Positions 24,963 to 33,829 of a DNA stretch of 64,000 bases are shown here, one piece after another. The translations under genes were made by a program, and so were the position numbers. Position 1 is the first letter of the stretch; each line of letters starts with the position of its first letter. The notes below the pieces were generated by a model. That model had not been told where the DNA came from. It made no database searches and was given only the letters and a program-made list of their open reading frames with translations. This DNA is from SIRX01 sp965213905 (GTDB lineage Bacteria; Actinomycetota; Rubrobacteria; Rubrobacterales; Rubrobacteraceae), in contig OZ243922.1 in NCBI GenBank assembly GCA_965213905.1, positions 1,860,001-1,924,000 on the forward strand. Direction: 5' to 3'.

Positions 24963-26772
24963 GAAACACCTTTTACGCCGCACTGAAGGCCGGGAACCGA
25001 AAGAGCCCTGGAACAAACCCCGGCGGCGGAGGTTCCCGAAGCTGGGCGGCAAGTTCCAACCCCGCATCGGCATCCAGGTGTGGCTCACGGCGCTGTTCAT
25101 GTTGGTCACCGCTTTCGCCGGCATAACGGCCTACGAGATCGTACGCCCCATACTCACGGCGACCCTGGAGCAGACCGGTGAAGCCTACTTCGAACAAGTA
25201 GGCGACGAATACGAGGGCCTACAGCAACGCACCGGCGGGGACCTCTCCGTCCAGCGTATCAATTCTTTCGCGGTAAGCCGCAGCTTGCAGTGGGGTGTCG
25301 TGGATCCTTCGGATGGCAGCAAGCTCCGGGGCGACGCGGACCTCGAATGGGACCCGCGAGTAGTGCAACAAGCCGCCGATAGCGGCGAGCCGGCCCAAGG
25401 CATAAACGAGGTCGGGGGGGACGGTCCCCGCAGCCGCCAACAACGCGGCACCTACGCCGCGCCGATCCGCAACGACGGCGAGCGAATGGCGGTCGTCTTT
25501 ACCAGGTATTTTACCGAAAGCGACGTACGAAACTCCGAAGCCGCCATAAGCAACATCAACCGCATAGCATTTCTCGCCGGCGGCCTCGCGCTTCTTATAA
25601 CCGGGCTCGCCGGTTACATAGTAGCCTCCCTTATTTCCCGCCGGGTAAGTCGCCTAGGTCTTGCCGCCGAACGGCTTGCCACCGGAAACTTCGACGAGCG
25701 CATAGAGACCCGCGTAAAAGACGAAGTAGGCTCTTTGGGCGAGACTTTCAACTCTATGGCGGCCTCTTTGCAAGGCGCCTTTCAGCAGGTCGAACAGGAA
25801 AAAGAGCGGGGCCGGGCCATCCTCGACGGCATGACCGACGCCGTAATCGGCGTGAACGGCGAGCTGAACGCCATCTTTCTCAACCCCCGCGCCCGGGAGC
25901 TATTGGAGTCTTCCGGACACGCTTTTCACACCCGGTTGCAGGAAATACTAGTCAGGGCCCGTCGCAGCGGCCTGGTGACGGAGCCGGAGGTGGAAGCGGG
26001 GAACCGCCTTATAGAAGTCCGCGCCGCTCCGCTCGAAGAGGGCGCGCTCGCCATCCTGCGGGACGTTACCGAAGAGCGTCAGGTGCAGCGCGCGAAAGCC
26101 GAGTTTATCGCCAACGCCTCGCACGAGCTCAAGACGCCGCTCTTCGCGCTCTCGGGTTACCTGGAGATGATGGAGGACGAAGACGACGAAGAAGTTCGGG
26201 TAGGTTTCCTCGAAGAGATGCGCTCCCAAACCGAACGCCTCCAGAACCTTGCCCGGACGCTGCTCGACCTGAGCCGCCTGGACGCCAACGCCATCACGTT
26301 CCGCCTGGAAGAGGTATACCTCGAAGACATGTTGCACGACTTGCGGCGGGATTTCGGCTACACGGGACGTCCGGTCAACATCCAGGCCGAGGAAGGCGTG
26401 CCCCCGGTGGAGACGGACCCGACGCAGTTGCACCGGATGCTCGCCATCCTTCTGGACAATGCCCTCAAATACTCCGACGAAAGCACCCCCGTGGATCTGG
26501 GCCTGTCACGCGAAAACGGCCACGCTATAGTTAGCGTCTCCGACCAGGGTTGCGGAATACCGGAAGAAGAACTGCCGCACATCTTCGACCGTTTCTACCG
26601 CGCGCAGGGCTCCTCCCGCGCCGACGGCACGGGGCTCGGGCTGGCCCTCGCCGGCGAGATCACCGATCACCTCGGTGGCAATATTCAGGTAAAAAGCAAA
26701 CCGGAGTCCGGAAGCATTTTCTCGGTTGTCCTGCCGATACCGGAGGATTCCTCGAACGGACAGCCGGAATAA
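24940..26772 (+). CDS. membrane sensor histidine kinase (HAMP-PAS-HisKA-HATPase)
   Basis: The 610-residue kinase has membrane helices at about 46-66 and 205-227 enclosing an extracytoplasmic sensor domain, then HAMP, a coiled segment, a PAS-like domain (ILDGMTDAVIGVNGELNAIF), the phospho-acceptor His in ANASHELKTPL, and an ATPase with N, G1, F and G2 boxes (LLDNALKYS, SDQGCGIPEEE, HIFDRFYRAQG, GTGLGLAL). Organisation resembles PhoR/VicK. It overlaps the regulator gene by 23 bases from GTG 24940; ATG 24949 is an alternative. Stimulus unknown. Confidence 0.92.
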   Translation: MSGMFSGKKHLLRRTEGREPKEPWNKPRRRRFPKLGGKFQPRIGIQVWLTALFMLVTAFAGITAYEIVRPILTATLEQTGEAYFEQVGDEYEGLQQRTGGDLSVQRINSFAVSRSLQWGVVDPSDGSKLRGDADLEWDPRVVQQAADSGEPAQGINEVGGDGPRSRQQRGTYAAPIRNDGERMAVVFTRYFTESDVRNSEAAISNINRIAFLAGGLALLITGLAGYIVASLISRRVSRLGLAAERLATGNFDERIETRVKDEVGSLGETFNSMAASLQGAFQQVEQEKERGRAILDGMTDAVIGVNGELNAIFLNPRARELLESSGHAFHTRLQEILVRARRSGLVTEPEVEAGNRLIEVRAAPLEEGALAILRDVTEERQVQRAKAEFIANASHELKTPLFALSGYLEMMEDEDDEEVRVGFLEEMRSQTERLQNLARTLLDLSRLDANAITFRLEEVYLEDMLHDLRRDFGYTGRPVNIQAEEGVPPVETDPTQLHRMLAILLDNALKYSDESTPVDLGLSRENGHAIVSVSDQGCGIPEEELPHIFDRFYRAQGSSRADGTGLGLALAGEITDHLGGNIQVKSKPESGSIFSVVLPIPEDSSNGQPE

Positions 26773-26822
26773 TTTTTCGCGTCTACCTAAAGCTCAGGTA
26801 TATGTTTTTGGTAGGTCGGGGG

Positions 26823-26892
26823 TAGAATATACGTGGGCAGTCCCTCGGTTCGTGGTTGTCCCCCCTCCTGCGTTTCCGAGGCTGCCCGTTTT
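26823..26892 (+). other. hairpin region: terminator or small structured RNA
   Basis: GGGCAG plus CCTCGG (26835-26848) pair with CCGAGG plus CTGCCC (26876-26887), followed by GTTTT. It could terminate the sensor-kinase transcript. A TAGAAT box at 26823-26828 just upstream would alternatively allow a short independent RNA. No SRP, 6S or tRNA signature was recognised. Confidence 0.4.
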
Positions 26893-26926
26893 GGTGCACC
26901 AGGTTCTCTTCAAAACTTGTAAAAGG

Positions 26927-27568
26927 TCAGAAAGGAACGGGGAGACCGAAGAAACTCAGCAGGGGACGGACCAGGTTCAAGATCAAACCCAGCGGCGAGT
27001 ACTGGCTCGGGCCGAGGATGAGCAGCAGCACGAGCCCGAGCAGTATCATCGGCCCGTACTGGTTCATGAAGTTGACGAAGCCGTCTAGGGCGCGGGGCAA
27101 AAAGGGAAAGAGGATCTTCGAGCCGTCGAGCGGCGGTATGGGCACGAGGTTGAAGACGAAGAGCAGCGCGTTGATGAACGCCACACCGACCACCACGTAC
27201 AGGGCATACCCGCCCTGGAACGCCGGAAATACGAACAGAACGGCGCAGACGGAAACTATAAACAGGTTCGAGACGGGGCCGGCGAGGGCCACGGCGACGG
27301 GGCCGAGGAGGCCGCCTTTGAGCTTCGAAAGCATGACGGGGGTTGGCTTACCCCACCCGAACCCGGCCATCAGTATCATCAGGCTCCCCAGCACGTCCAG
27401 GTGTGAGAACGGGTTCAGGGTCACCCGCCCCTGACGGTAGGCCGTATCGTCTCCCAAGAGATACGCGGAGTAGGCGTGGGCGGCCTCGTGTATCGTTATG
27501 CCGACCACGAAACCCATTATTATCGCCACCGCGAAAGCAGGATCCTGCTGAAAGATACCTATTATCAT
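26927..27568 (-). CDS. site-2 protease family membrane metalloprotease
   Basis: The 213-residue protein is a minimal M50B protease: the zinc motif HEAAH lies in helix 2 (ITIHEAAHAYSAYLLGD) and the second site NPFSHLDVLGS and PIPPLDGSK motifs follow. About five or six membrane helices, no PDZ domain. Such proteins cleave membrane-embedded segments, often of anti-sigma factors; no substrate can be named here. Confidence 0.88.
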   Translation of the reverse strand: MIIGIFQQDPAFAVAIIMGFVVGITIHEAAHAYSAYLLGDDTAYRQGRVTLNPFSHLDVLGSLMILMAGFGWGKPTPVMLSKLKGGLLGPVAVALAGPVSNLFIVSVCAVLFVFPAFQGGYALYVVVGVAFINALLFVFNLVPIPPLDGSKILFPFLPRALDGFVNFMNQYGPMILLGLVLLLILGPSQYSPLGLILNLVRPLLSFFGLPVPF

Positions 27569-27638
27569 GGATGCAGGTAATAATACACGTTCGTCGCCGC
27601 CCGGACGTGCGGACGTGCCTACTAGTGCCTATTAGTTG

Positions 27639-28499
27639 TTAGTTGCCCGTGGCGAAGACTGTGATGTGGTTGCCGGATTCCCCAGTATAAGATGATAGTT
27701 GGGGCTCGAGCACGCCCGCAAGGTCTGGGACCGAGCCGATCTCGGTGGTGCCGGCGGTAACCAGGGCGTCGGGCCCCACGTCGCCGTTGATATTCCGGAC
27801 GAGCGAGACGAACACCCTTGAGTTGGGAGCTTGAAAGGGTTTGATCTCCACCACGTTCGTGTCTTGCACGGTGGGGTCTGGCCTGACGGCCGTTATCGTG
27901 CCCGTCACCGGCGCGTACACGGTGGCCCCCGCGTCGGCGCCCACGTCCAGCGCCCCGGTCCCGGGGCCTTCTCTCTCTTCCCGGTCCATCACGTGGTACT
28001 TGATGTCTTCCGGGTTGGATACCCCGCCGAACAACCCGAGCAGCGGGTTGGCCGAGACGTTCTTGCCCCTGGGCTGAAGCTCCAGCAAGCCCTCGCCCCC
28101 GGGATGGTAACCGAGCCCCCTAAGGTCCGCCGGCCGCACGGGGGTTGACACCTCGATTCCCCCGGCTTCTGCCAACACCACGTCCGGACCGGCCTCGTTC
28201 GAGTTTATAGGAAGCGCCTGGCCGGCCGCATCCGGGCTCTGGACCAGAACGGCAAAGAGCAGCGCCAGAACGCCCATCAAAACCAAAGAGCCTAAAAACA
28301 ACCGCTTCCGCGGGCGCACGCCCCACCGAAATTTACCCGGGGGGTTCCGGTGTCCGGCGGGCCCGAGCTTCCCGGCGGGCCGCCCGGCCCGTCTCAACTG
28401 AGAGGCTTTACGCGGAGGGCGTCGGGGTTGTTTGTACGCCTGCCTGGCCGCCCGCTTCTGCCTGGCGTCTCGCAGACGCCGCACGTTTCCCCTGCTCAT
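27639..28499 (-). CDS. membrane-anchored degenerate M23-like protein
   Basis: The 286-residue protein has a very basic cytoplasmic N-terminus (residues 1-65), one membrane helix (LFLGSLVLMGVLALLFAVLV), then a secreted domain. Residues 180-280 follow the M23/LytM fold pattern (GALDVGADAGATVYAPVTG; VTAGTTEIG; SGNHITVFA), but the metal-binding HxxxD and HxH motifs are missing. Catalytically dead LytM proteins often regulate other wall hydrolases; that role here is inference. Confidence 0.6.
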   Translation of the reverse strand: MSRGNVRRLRDARQKRAARQAYKQPRRPPRKASQLRRAGRPAGKLGPAGHRNPPGKFRWGVRPRKRLFLGSLVLMGVLALLFAVLVQSPDAAGQALPINSNEAGPDVVLAEAGGIEVSTPVRPADLRGLGYHPGGEGLLELQPRGKNVSANPLLGLFGGVSNPEDIKYHVMDREEREGPGTGALDVGADAGATVYAPVTGTITAVRPDPTVQDTNVVEIKPFQAPNSRVFVSLVRNINGDVGPDALVTAGTTEIGSVPDLAGVLEPQLSSYTGESGNHITVFATGN

Positions 28500-28684
28500 A
28501 ATTCGGAGGATTATACAGAGCCGTAACAGAACTGTAAAATGGCCGGGCGGCCCCGAACCGGCCGCCGGAGTATAGACTAAAGACCTTTAAACCCGAGACA
28601 GAGACTTGAAAGAAACGTTCCGAAAAACAGGCGGGCCAACCCCAGTATCTCCCGCGGAGTTCTACCGGACACCTGTCTCTTGCC

Positions 28685-29200
28685 GTGCGGCGGAGTAACC
28701 CCGACCCGTCGAGGAGCGCGGCGGAGGACTACCGCAAAAAAGCCCTCCACGAAGCCTCCCACGTAGCCCGTAGCCTGCAAAAAACCGGCCACCCCAAACC
28801 ATTGGGTGATCCGTCGTCCGGGATACTGCTGGTCATAGAGCAACCCATTGGGCCCCGGGTCCTCGGGGCGGTCGCAAAAAGCCTGGAGGCCGTGCGCCTG
28901 CCCGAAGCCTACGTGACCTGGTCTGCAACCGGCCTGCTGCACAAAGAGATCCTCGCGGTTCAGCCAACTATCCTCGTTTCGGTGGGCCACGAAGCCGCCC
29001 GCGACATAGATGCCCTCGCCTACCCACTATCACGGAGGCTTTTCTCGGAAGCCACCCAGGGCGACTGGTTCTCATGGACCCGCGGCACCTCCGGCCTGCT
29101 CCTGCCTGCGCTCGCCCCGGCCCTGGACTCCGAAAAAGCAAAGAAGCACTTCTGGAGGCATTTCCTGGCCCTCCGGAACCTCCCCGTCACCAACCCCTGA
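28685..29200 (+). CDS. conserved-looking hypothetical protein
   Basis: The 171-residue protein starts at GTG and is divergent from the M23-like gene. It reads as an alpha/beta protein: ILLVIEQPIGPRVLGAVAKS, then a strand-helix unit (LPEAYVTWSATG) and PTILVSVGHEAARDIDAL. The strand ending in a glycine turn and the pattern P-x-x-x-x-x-G-x-E/x-A is reminiscent of the uracil-DNA glycosylase fold, but catalytic motifs are not clear. No function assigned. Confidence 0.45.
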   Translation: MRRSNPDPSRSAAEDYRKKALHEASHVARSLQKTGHPKPLGDPSSGILLVIEQPIGPRVLGAVAKSLEAVRLPEAYVTWSATGLLHKEILAVQPTILVSVGHEAARDIDALAYPLSRRLFSEATQGDWFSWTRGTSGLLLPALAPALDSEKAKKHFWRHFLALRNLPVTNP

Positions 29201-29570
29201 AAAGCCCGTCATAAAACGACGATGCACCCCAGAACCCCCGCAAACTTCGGCCCACCGCGAAATTACACATCTTCGACTGTCCCCCTACATGTTGTGCCCC
29301 ACATGCTTCACCTGCGGATGCAAGGTTGTAGCAAGCCTTTAAGGTGACGTTACTTGTGTTAATTTTTATTAAGATTACGTTTCGCCGACAAAACACGAAT
29401 TCCTTTTATTTAAGCGAAATTCTGTTGTGGAGGTGTAACGCTCGCTTTCGGGGTTTGTTGCGGGAAGAGGTGGATATCTTTTAGAGTTTTCGGCTTAGGA
29501 GGGGGGATTTCGTCAGTAGATCCCCTTGGAGCAGCCAAATAAAATAGTAGACGGGAAGGAGCCCGGTGGT
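29201..29570 (+). other. 370-base intergenic leader of the long NlpC/P60 gene
   Basis: AT-rich sequence around 29345-29420 gives way to a segment (29426-29465) resembling the leader of the NlpC/P60 gene at 9565-10002: both contain GCGAAA, CTGTT and TGGA in order and later a GGAGGGGG(A/G)AT block. A GGGGAT/ATCCCC hairpin (about 29503-29525) lies near the 3' end. A shared regulatory leader is possible; it does not match the ydaO c-di-AMP riboswitch core as I know it. No gene seen. Confidence 0.4.
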
Positions 29571-31865
29571 ATGCCTCGAAGGGTGAGCTTTATTGCGTTA
29601 CTTGGTTTCATGGGTACGATGCTTTTTGCAAGTGGTATTTCTGCGGGTGCCGCGCCCGAGGATGCGACGAGCAAGCAAGCCGAGATAGAAGCGGCCCAGC
29701 AGCAGTTAACGAAGGTTCGGGTAGAAGCCAGTACCGCTTACAATGCCTACCGGGGTGCGCTCTCCGAGCTGAACGAACTAGACGCGAAGATCGAAAAGAC
29801 AGAGTCTGAGTTGGATGCCGCCGAAAAACGCCTCGCCGACGCCCAGGGGGAGCTCGAAGGCCGGGCCTCCCAGGTGTACAAGAGCGGCAACGTCGCTTTC
29901 ATGGACGTGCTGGTCGGCGTGGAGGATTTCTCGGAGTTCTCCTCCCGGGTTGACGTCTGGCTGGACCTTCTAGCCGAAGAGCGCACGGAGTTCGACCAGG
30001 TTGATAAAGCGAAGAGAGAATTGGAAGAGAAGAAAGAACGCCTGCAAAGCCAGCGGGACGCGAGGGTAAAAACCATAGACGACGCCCTGGCCCGCAAAGG
30101 AGCATCCGAGAAAGCCGAAGCGGAAGCCGAAGAGTACCTGAACTCGCTATCGGAAGACTTACAAGACTCTATACAAGCCGAACAAGAACGCCAAGCCAAA
30201 GAGGCCCGCGCGGAAGCCGAAAAATTTACCGCCAAAGCCCAAGCTTCGGAGCCCGAACCCGAGCCGGAACCAAAGCCGACCCCTGAGCAAGAGCCGACCC
30301 CCGAGCAAGAGCCGACCCCCGAGCAAGAGCCGGCCCCCGAGCAAGAGCTGACCCAGAAACAAGAACCGGAACCCGCACAAAGGCCAGAGCCCGAACCTGC
30401 ACCCGAACCTGCACCCGAACCGGAGTCGGCTCCAGAGCCCGCTTCAAAGCCCGAACCTAAACCGGAAGCGGCCCAGAAGCAAGAACCGGAACCTGCACCG
30501 GAACCTGCACCGGACCCAGAGCCGGCCTCAAACCCAGAGCCCAAACCCGAACCAGAACCGGCCCCGGAGTCTAAACCTGAGCCCGAACCGGAACCGGCCC
30601 AGAAACAGGAGCCGGAACCTGCGCCAGAACCGGAGCCGGATACGGAGCCGACCCCGGAGAAAGACGACTCTGGGCTCGAAGAGCAGCGGCAGGCAGAGCT
30701 GGAAGCCCAGAGGGAAGCTGAGCGTCAGGCAGAGGCTGCGGCCCGGGAAGAGCGGCGGGCAGAACTGGAGGCCCAGAGGGAGGCCGAACGTCAAGATAGA
30801 TTGGCGGCCCAGGAAGAGAACCGTGAAGCCGAGTTGGAAGCCCAAAAGGCGGCGGAGGAGGCCAGGATCAAGGCGGAGCGCCGGGAAGAGCGCCGTCTTG
30901 AGGCCGAGCAGCGGGCGGAGGAGCTCGCCGAAGCCCGACGCCAGGCCGAACGCCAGGCCGAACTAGAGGCCCGGGAAGCAGCCGAAAAAGAAGCTGCGGA
31001 AGAGCAGAGAGCGGTGGAGCAGGTGGAGCAGGCGGAGCAGGCGGAGCAGGCGGAGCAGGCGGAGCAGGCGGAGCGGGCCGCCGCGAGGGAGGAAGCCAGG
31101 AAGCAGGCTATAGCCCAGCGCGAGATGGAGCGGGAAGCCCGGCGCCTGGCGGTAGAGCAAGAGGCCGCAGAGATGGAGCGGCAGCAGGCGCAGCAAGAAG
31201 CGGAAGCCGCGCGTCTCGCCGAAGAGCGCCGCGCCGAGCGCCAGAAAATCCGGCAGGCGGAGCGAGAGGAAGCGGCCTGGCTGGAGGAAGAACGTCTGGT
31301 CGCCGAGCAACAGTACGAAGAAGAACAGGCGGCCCTCGACGAGCAAGCCGCGGAGGAGCAAGCCGCGGAGGAGCAAGCCGCTCCGGTGGAGGAAGCTGCT
31401 CCGGTGGAGGAAACGACCCCGGTAGAAGCCCCCGACGAGGAAGTACCGGCAGAGGAAGTACCGGCAGAGGAAGCATCGCCGGCTTCCGCGACTGGAGAGG
31501 CTGTGGTTGCCGAGGCGGCCAAGTATCTGGGTACGCCTTACTTGCTGGGTGGAGAGGCGGAGTGTGTCCCTTACGAGACGATGGATTGCAACTGCCTTAC
31601 GGCGACGGCTTTCGCCCCGTTTGGGGTATATCTACCCGAGGGGCCGCTGGAGAGCCAGATGGCTTACGGCACACTGGTCTCCGGGTCTCCCAGGGCTGGA
31701 GATCTGGTCGCCTGGAGTGAAGACGGTAGTGGCTATATAACCCACGTCGGTATAGCAATGGGTGACGGAACCGTTATTCATGGCTCCGCGTACGCGGGCT
31801 TCGTGGTAGCAAGAACCCCGATAGACGCCATACCAGGTTACGTCGGGGCGGTTAGAATAGTTTAG
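29571..31865 (+). CDS. giant repeat-rich secreted NlpC/P60 protein
   Basis: The protein has about 764 residues from ATG 29571 (GGAAGGAG 12 bases upstream; a TTG at 29526 is an alternative). It comprises a signal peptide (FIALLGFMGTMLFASGISAG), a coiled-coil domain (residues 25-220) like PcsB/RipA-type hydrolases, a Pro-Glu run (about 225-365), a long Ala/Glu/Arg helical region (about 370-610), then an Ala/Glu/Pro linker and the NlpC/P60 domain with catalytic Cys in MDCNC and His in ITHVGIAMG. The charged rod may span the cell wall or place the enzyme at division sites. The catalytic domain is paralogous to the protein at 9565-10002. Confidence 0.85.
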   Translation: MPRRVSFIALLGFMGTMLFASGISAGAAPEDATSKQAEIEAAQQQLTKVRVEASTAYNAYRGALSELNELDAKIEKTESELDAAEKRLADAQGELEGRASQVYKSGNVAFMDVLVGVEDFSEFSSRVDVWLDLLAEERTEFDQVDKAKRELEEKKERLQSQRDARVKTIDDALARKGASEKAEAEAEEYLNSLSEDLQDSIQAEQERQAKEARAEAEKFTAKAQASEPEPEPEPKPTPEQEPTPEQEPTPEQEPAPEQELTQKQEPEPAQRPEPEPAPEPAPEPESAPEPASKPEPKPEAAQKQEPEPAPEPAPDPEPASNPEPKPEPEPAPESKPEPEPEPAQKQEPEPAPEPEPDTEPTPEKDDSGLEEQRQAELEAQREAERQAEAAAREERRAELEAQREAERQDRLAAQEENREAELEAQKAAEEARIKAERREERRLEAEQRAEELAEARRQAERQAELEAREAAEKEAAEEQRAVEQVEQAEQAEQAEQAEQAERAAAREEARKQAIAQREMEREARRLAVEQEAAEMERQQAQQEAEAARLAEERRAERQKIRQAEREEAAWLEEERLVAEQQYEEEQAALDEQAAEEQAAEEQAAPVEEAAPVEETTPVEAPDEEVPAEEVPAEEASPASATGEAVVAEAAKYLGTPYLLGGEAECVPYETMDCNCLTATAFAPFGVYLPEGPLESQMAYGTLVSGSPRAGDLVAWSEDGSGYITHVGIAMGDGTVIHGSAYAGFVVARTPIDAIPGYVGAVRIV
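31012..31074 (+). repeat. 9-bp tandem repeat inside the NlpC/P60 gene
   Basis: The unit GAGCAGGCG (Glu-Gln-Ala) is repeated about six or seven times with few mismatches. A second low-complexity block of Pro-Glu codons covers about 30250-30655, with 18-bp near-copies at 30285-30340. Both are in frame and prone to length change. Confidence 0.85.
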
Positions 31866-31891
31866 AGAGAAGGTTGGTCGCACTTTTACGG

Positions 31892-31917
31892 GAGAGAGGG
31901 TGTCTTCGTCCTCTCTT
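31892..31917 (+). terminator. probable terminator after the long NlpC/P60 gene
   Basis: GAGAGAGG pairs with CCTCTCTT around a 10-nt loop, 27 bases after the stop codon, followed by CTCTTGCC. The U tract is weak, so confidence is moderate. Confidence 0.5.
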
Positions 31918-32102
31918 CTCTTGCCTGTAATCCTCAATGATACAATCAGATTATGGAAGTACGACTTCTAGTAGGAGTGATGCAGAGGTTTTCTGCTATT
32001 TCGGTCTTATCGTGACTTGCAATACTACCCACAGATTACCGGGGCTTAGAATAAGTTTGCGGGTTGAAACCCGCGACCCTGGAATCAAAAAGGAGGAACA
32101 CG

Positions 32103-33101
32103 TTGGCTAATCTAGTTTTGTTGCAAACGGCGGGCGTCGGGCTGCTAGTTGCATTGGTGATCTTGGTCGTATTCGTGCTCTCGCTCGCGGCCAGCGCGAT
32201 AAAGATCGTCAACGAGTACGAGCGGGGCGTCATATTTCGCCTCGGGCGAATACAGGGAGGTCCCAAGGGGCCGGGGCTCTTCATCCTGCTGCCTTTTATA
32301 GACAACATGATCAAGGTGGATCTGCGGACCGTAACGATGGACGTGCCACCCCAGGACGTTATAACCCGCGACAACGTACCCGCCCGGGTGAACGCCGTGA
32401 TCTACTTCCGCGTCGTGGATCCGAACAACAGTGTGGTCGAGGTAGAAAATTACGTGCAGGCGACCAGCCAGATCTCCCAGACCACCTTGCGGAGCGTCCT
32501 GGGTCAGAAAGACCTCGACGACCTGCTCACCAACCGCGAAGCCATAAACAATGAGTTGCAGAGCATCATAGACGAGCAGACCGACCCCTGGGGCATAAAA
32601 GTAAGCGCCGTAGAGGTCAAGGACGTAGAGATTCCGCAGCAGATGCAGCGGGCGATGGCGCGCCAGGCCGAGAGCGAGCGCGAGCGGCGGGCCAAGATCA
32701 TCTCCGCCGAGGGTGAGTTCCAGGCTTCCAAGCGCCTGCGTGAGGCGGCGGACGCCCTCGAAACCCCGACAGCGATGCAGATAAGGCTCTTCCAGACGCT
32801 CAACGAGGTTGCCAATCAGCAGAACTCCACGATCATCCTTCCCGTGCCGATAGACCTCTTCAAACCGTTTATGGAAAATATGAACGGCTCTAGCAACGGC
32901 TACGCCCAGCAAAAACCGTCGGGCCGTCCGCAGGAGAACCCGCAGGAGGACCCGCAGGAAGACGACGCCGAAAGCGCCTACGAAGAAGCTGTCGGGGCCG
33001 CCTCCGCCGAAGTAGAAATGCCGGAACCTGCCGGTGACGGAGCCGAAGAAACACCGGAAGAGACGCCGGAAGAGATCCCGAGCCGTAGGACGGACTCCTA
33101 A
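32103..33101 (+). CDS. slipin/stomatin-like SPFH (band 7) membrane protein
   Basis: The 332-residue protein has one N-terminal hairpin membrane segment, then an SPFH domain with the hallmark start NEYERGVIFRLGRIQGGPKGPG and VPPQDVITRDNVPARVNAVIYF; a long helical oligomerisation region (RAMARQAESERERRAKII) and an acidic C-terminal tail follow. The TTG at 32103 has AGGAGG six bases upstream. A GCGGGT/ACCCGC hairpin lies just before the ribosome site (32059-32074). These proteins organise membrane microdomains; no NfeD partner is adjacent. Confidence 0.92.
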   Translation: MANLVLLQTAGVGLLVALVILVVFVLSLAASAIKIVNEYERGVIFRLGRIQGGPKGPGLFILLPFIDNMIKVDLRTVTMDVPPQDVITRDNVPARVNAVIYFRVVDPNNSVVEVENYVQATSQISQTTLRSVLGQKDLDDLLTNREAINNELQSIIDEQTDPWGIKVSAVEVKDVEIPQQMQRAMARQAESERERRAKIISAEGEFQASKRLREAADALETPTAMQIRLFQTLNEVANQQNSTIILPVPIDLFKPFMENMNGSSNGYAQQKPSGRPQENPQEDPQEDDAESAYEEAVGAASAEVEMPEPAGDGAEETPEETPEEIPSRRTDS

Positions 33102-33255
33102 AGCCTCGAAAAGCCGTATTTTGATGGTTTCGCGGCCCTTTTCACGGGGCTGGTTCAAAGTCGTCATATTTGGGTAACGTATAGACCGAACGAGGCGGCC
33201 TCGAAAAGGCTGACCACAAAACCAACTGACGAGCTTTGAAAGCCGAAAGGTTCCC

Positions 33256-33708
33256 GTGAGCCGGAAAACCGCTGAAACAAAAGAAGAAGAAGGAGTCGGT
33301 ATAACGGAGCCGATCTCTTTGAAGATCCCGAGCCGGGCCGAGTACGTTACACTCGCCCGACTCGTGGTCTCGAAGGTTGGCCAACTAGCCAACCTGGGTG
33401 ACGACGATGTCTATGACCTCAAGTTGGCCGTTACGGAGGCCGCCACCAACGCGATACGCCACGCGGCGGTGGAGTCCTTCGAAATCGAATACCTCGTACT
33501 GCCGGGCACGGTCGAGATCGTGGTCAACGATGCCGGCGGCGGGTTCGACGTAGACGACCTTACGGACATCCCGGATTCCCAGGGTGGGTTCGGGCTCGCC
33601 GTGATCCGGAACCTCGTGGACGAGGTTTCTATAGATTCCACCGCCGGGGGTACGCGGCTTAGGATGGTTCGGCAAACGTCCGCGCCGGCACGCTCCGAAA
33701 CCGGCTAA
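33256..33708 (+). CDS. anti-sigma-factor-type GHKL ATPase (RsbW-like)
   Basis: The 150-residue protein has the HATPase fold of RsbW/SpoIIAB: the N box with KLAVTEAATNAIRHA, G1 VNDAGGGFD, and the G2-like GGFGLAVIRNLVDEV. It starts at GTG. Such kinases bind sigma factors or phosphorylate STAS antagonists, but no sigma factor or antagonist gene is adjacent, so the partner is unknown. Confidence 0.83.
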   Translation: MSRKTAETKEEEGVGITEPISLKIPSRAEYVTLARLVVSKVGQLANLGDDDVYDLKLAVTEAATNAIRHAAVESFEIEYLVLPGTVEIVVNDAGGGFDVDDLTDIPDSQGGFGLAVIRNLVDEVSIDSTAGGTRLRMVRQTSAPARSETG

Positions 33709-33829
33709 AACCGCCGCTTTTTTTCGTTTTTTGCCCATATCTTGCCTCTACAGCTTGCGCCGCGGTCGCTAGTTCGTATACAGTTTGACTCATCAATAAC
33801 CGTATCCTTCTAAACCTTCAGAGGAAGCC

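Noticed and set aside
26823..26892. SRP RNA or tRNA gene
   Set aside because: The hairpin lacks the conserved SRP loop sequence, and no tRNA arms or T-loop are present.
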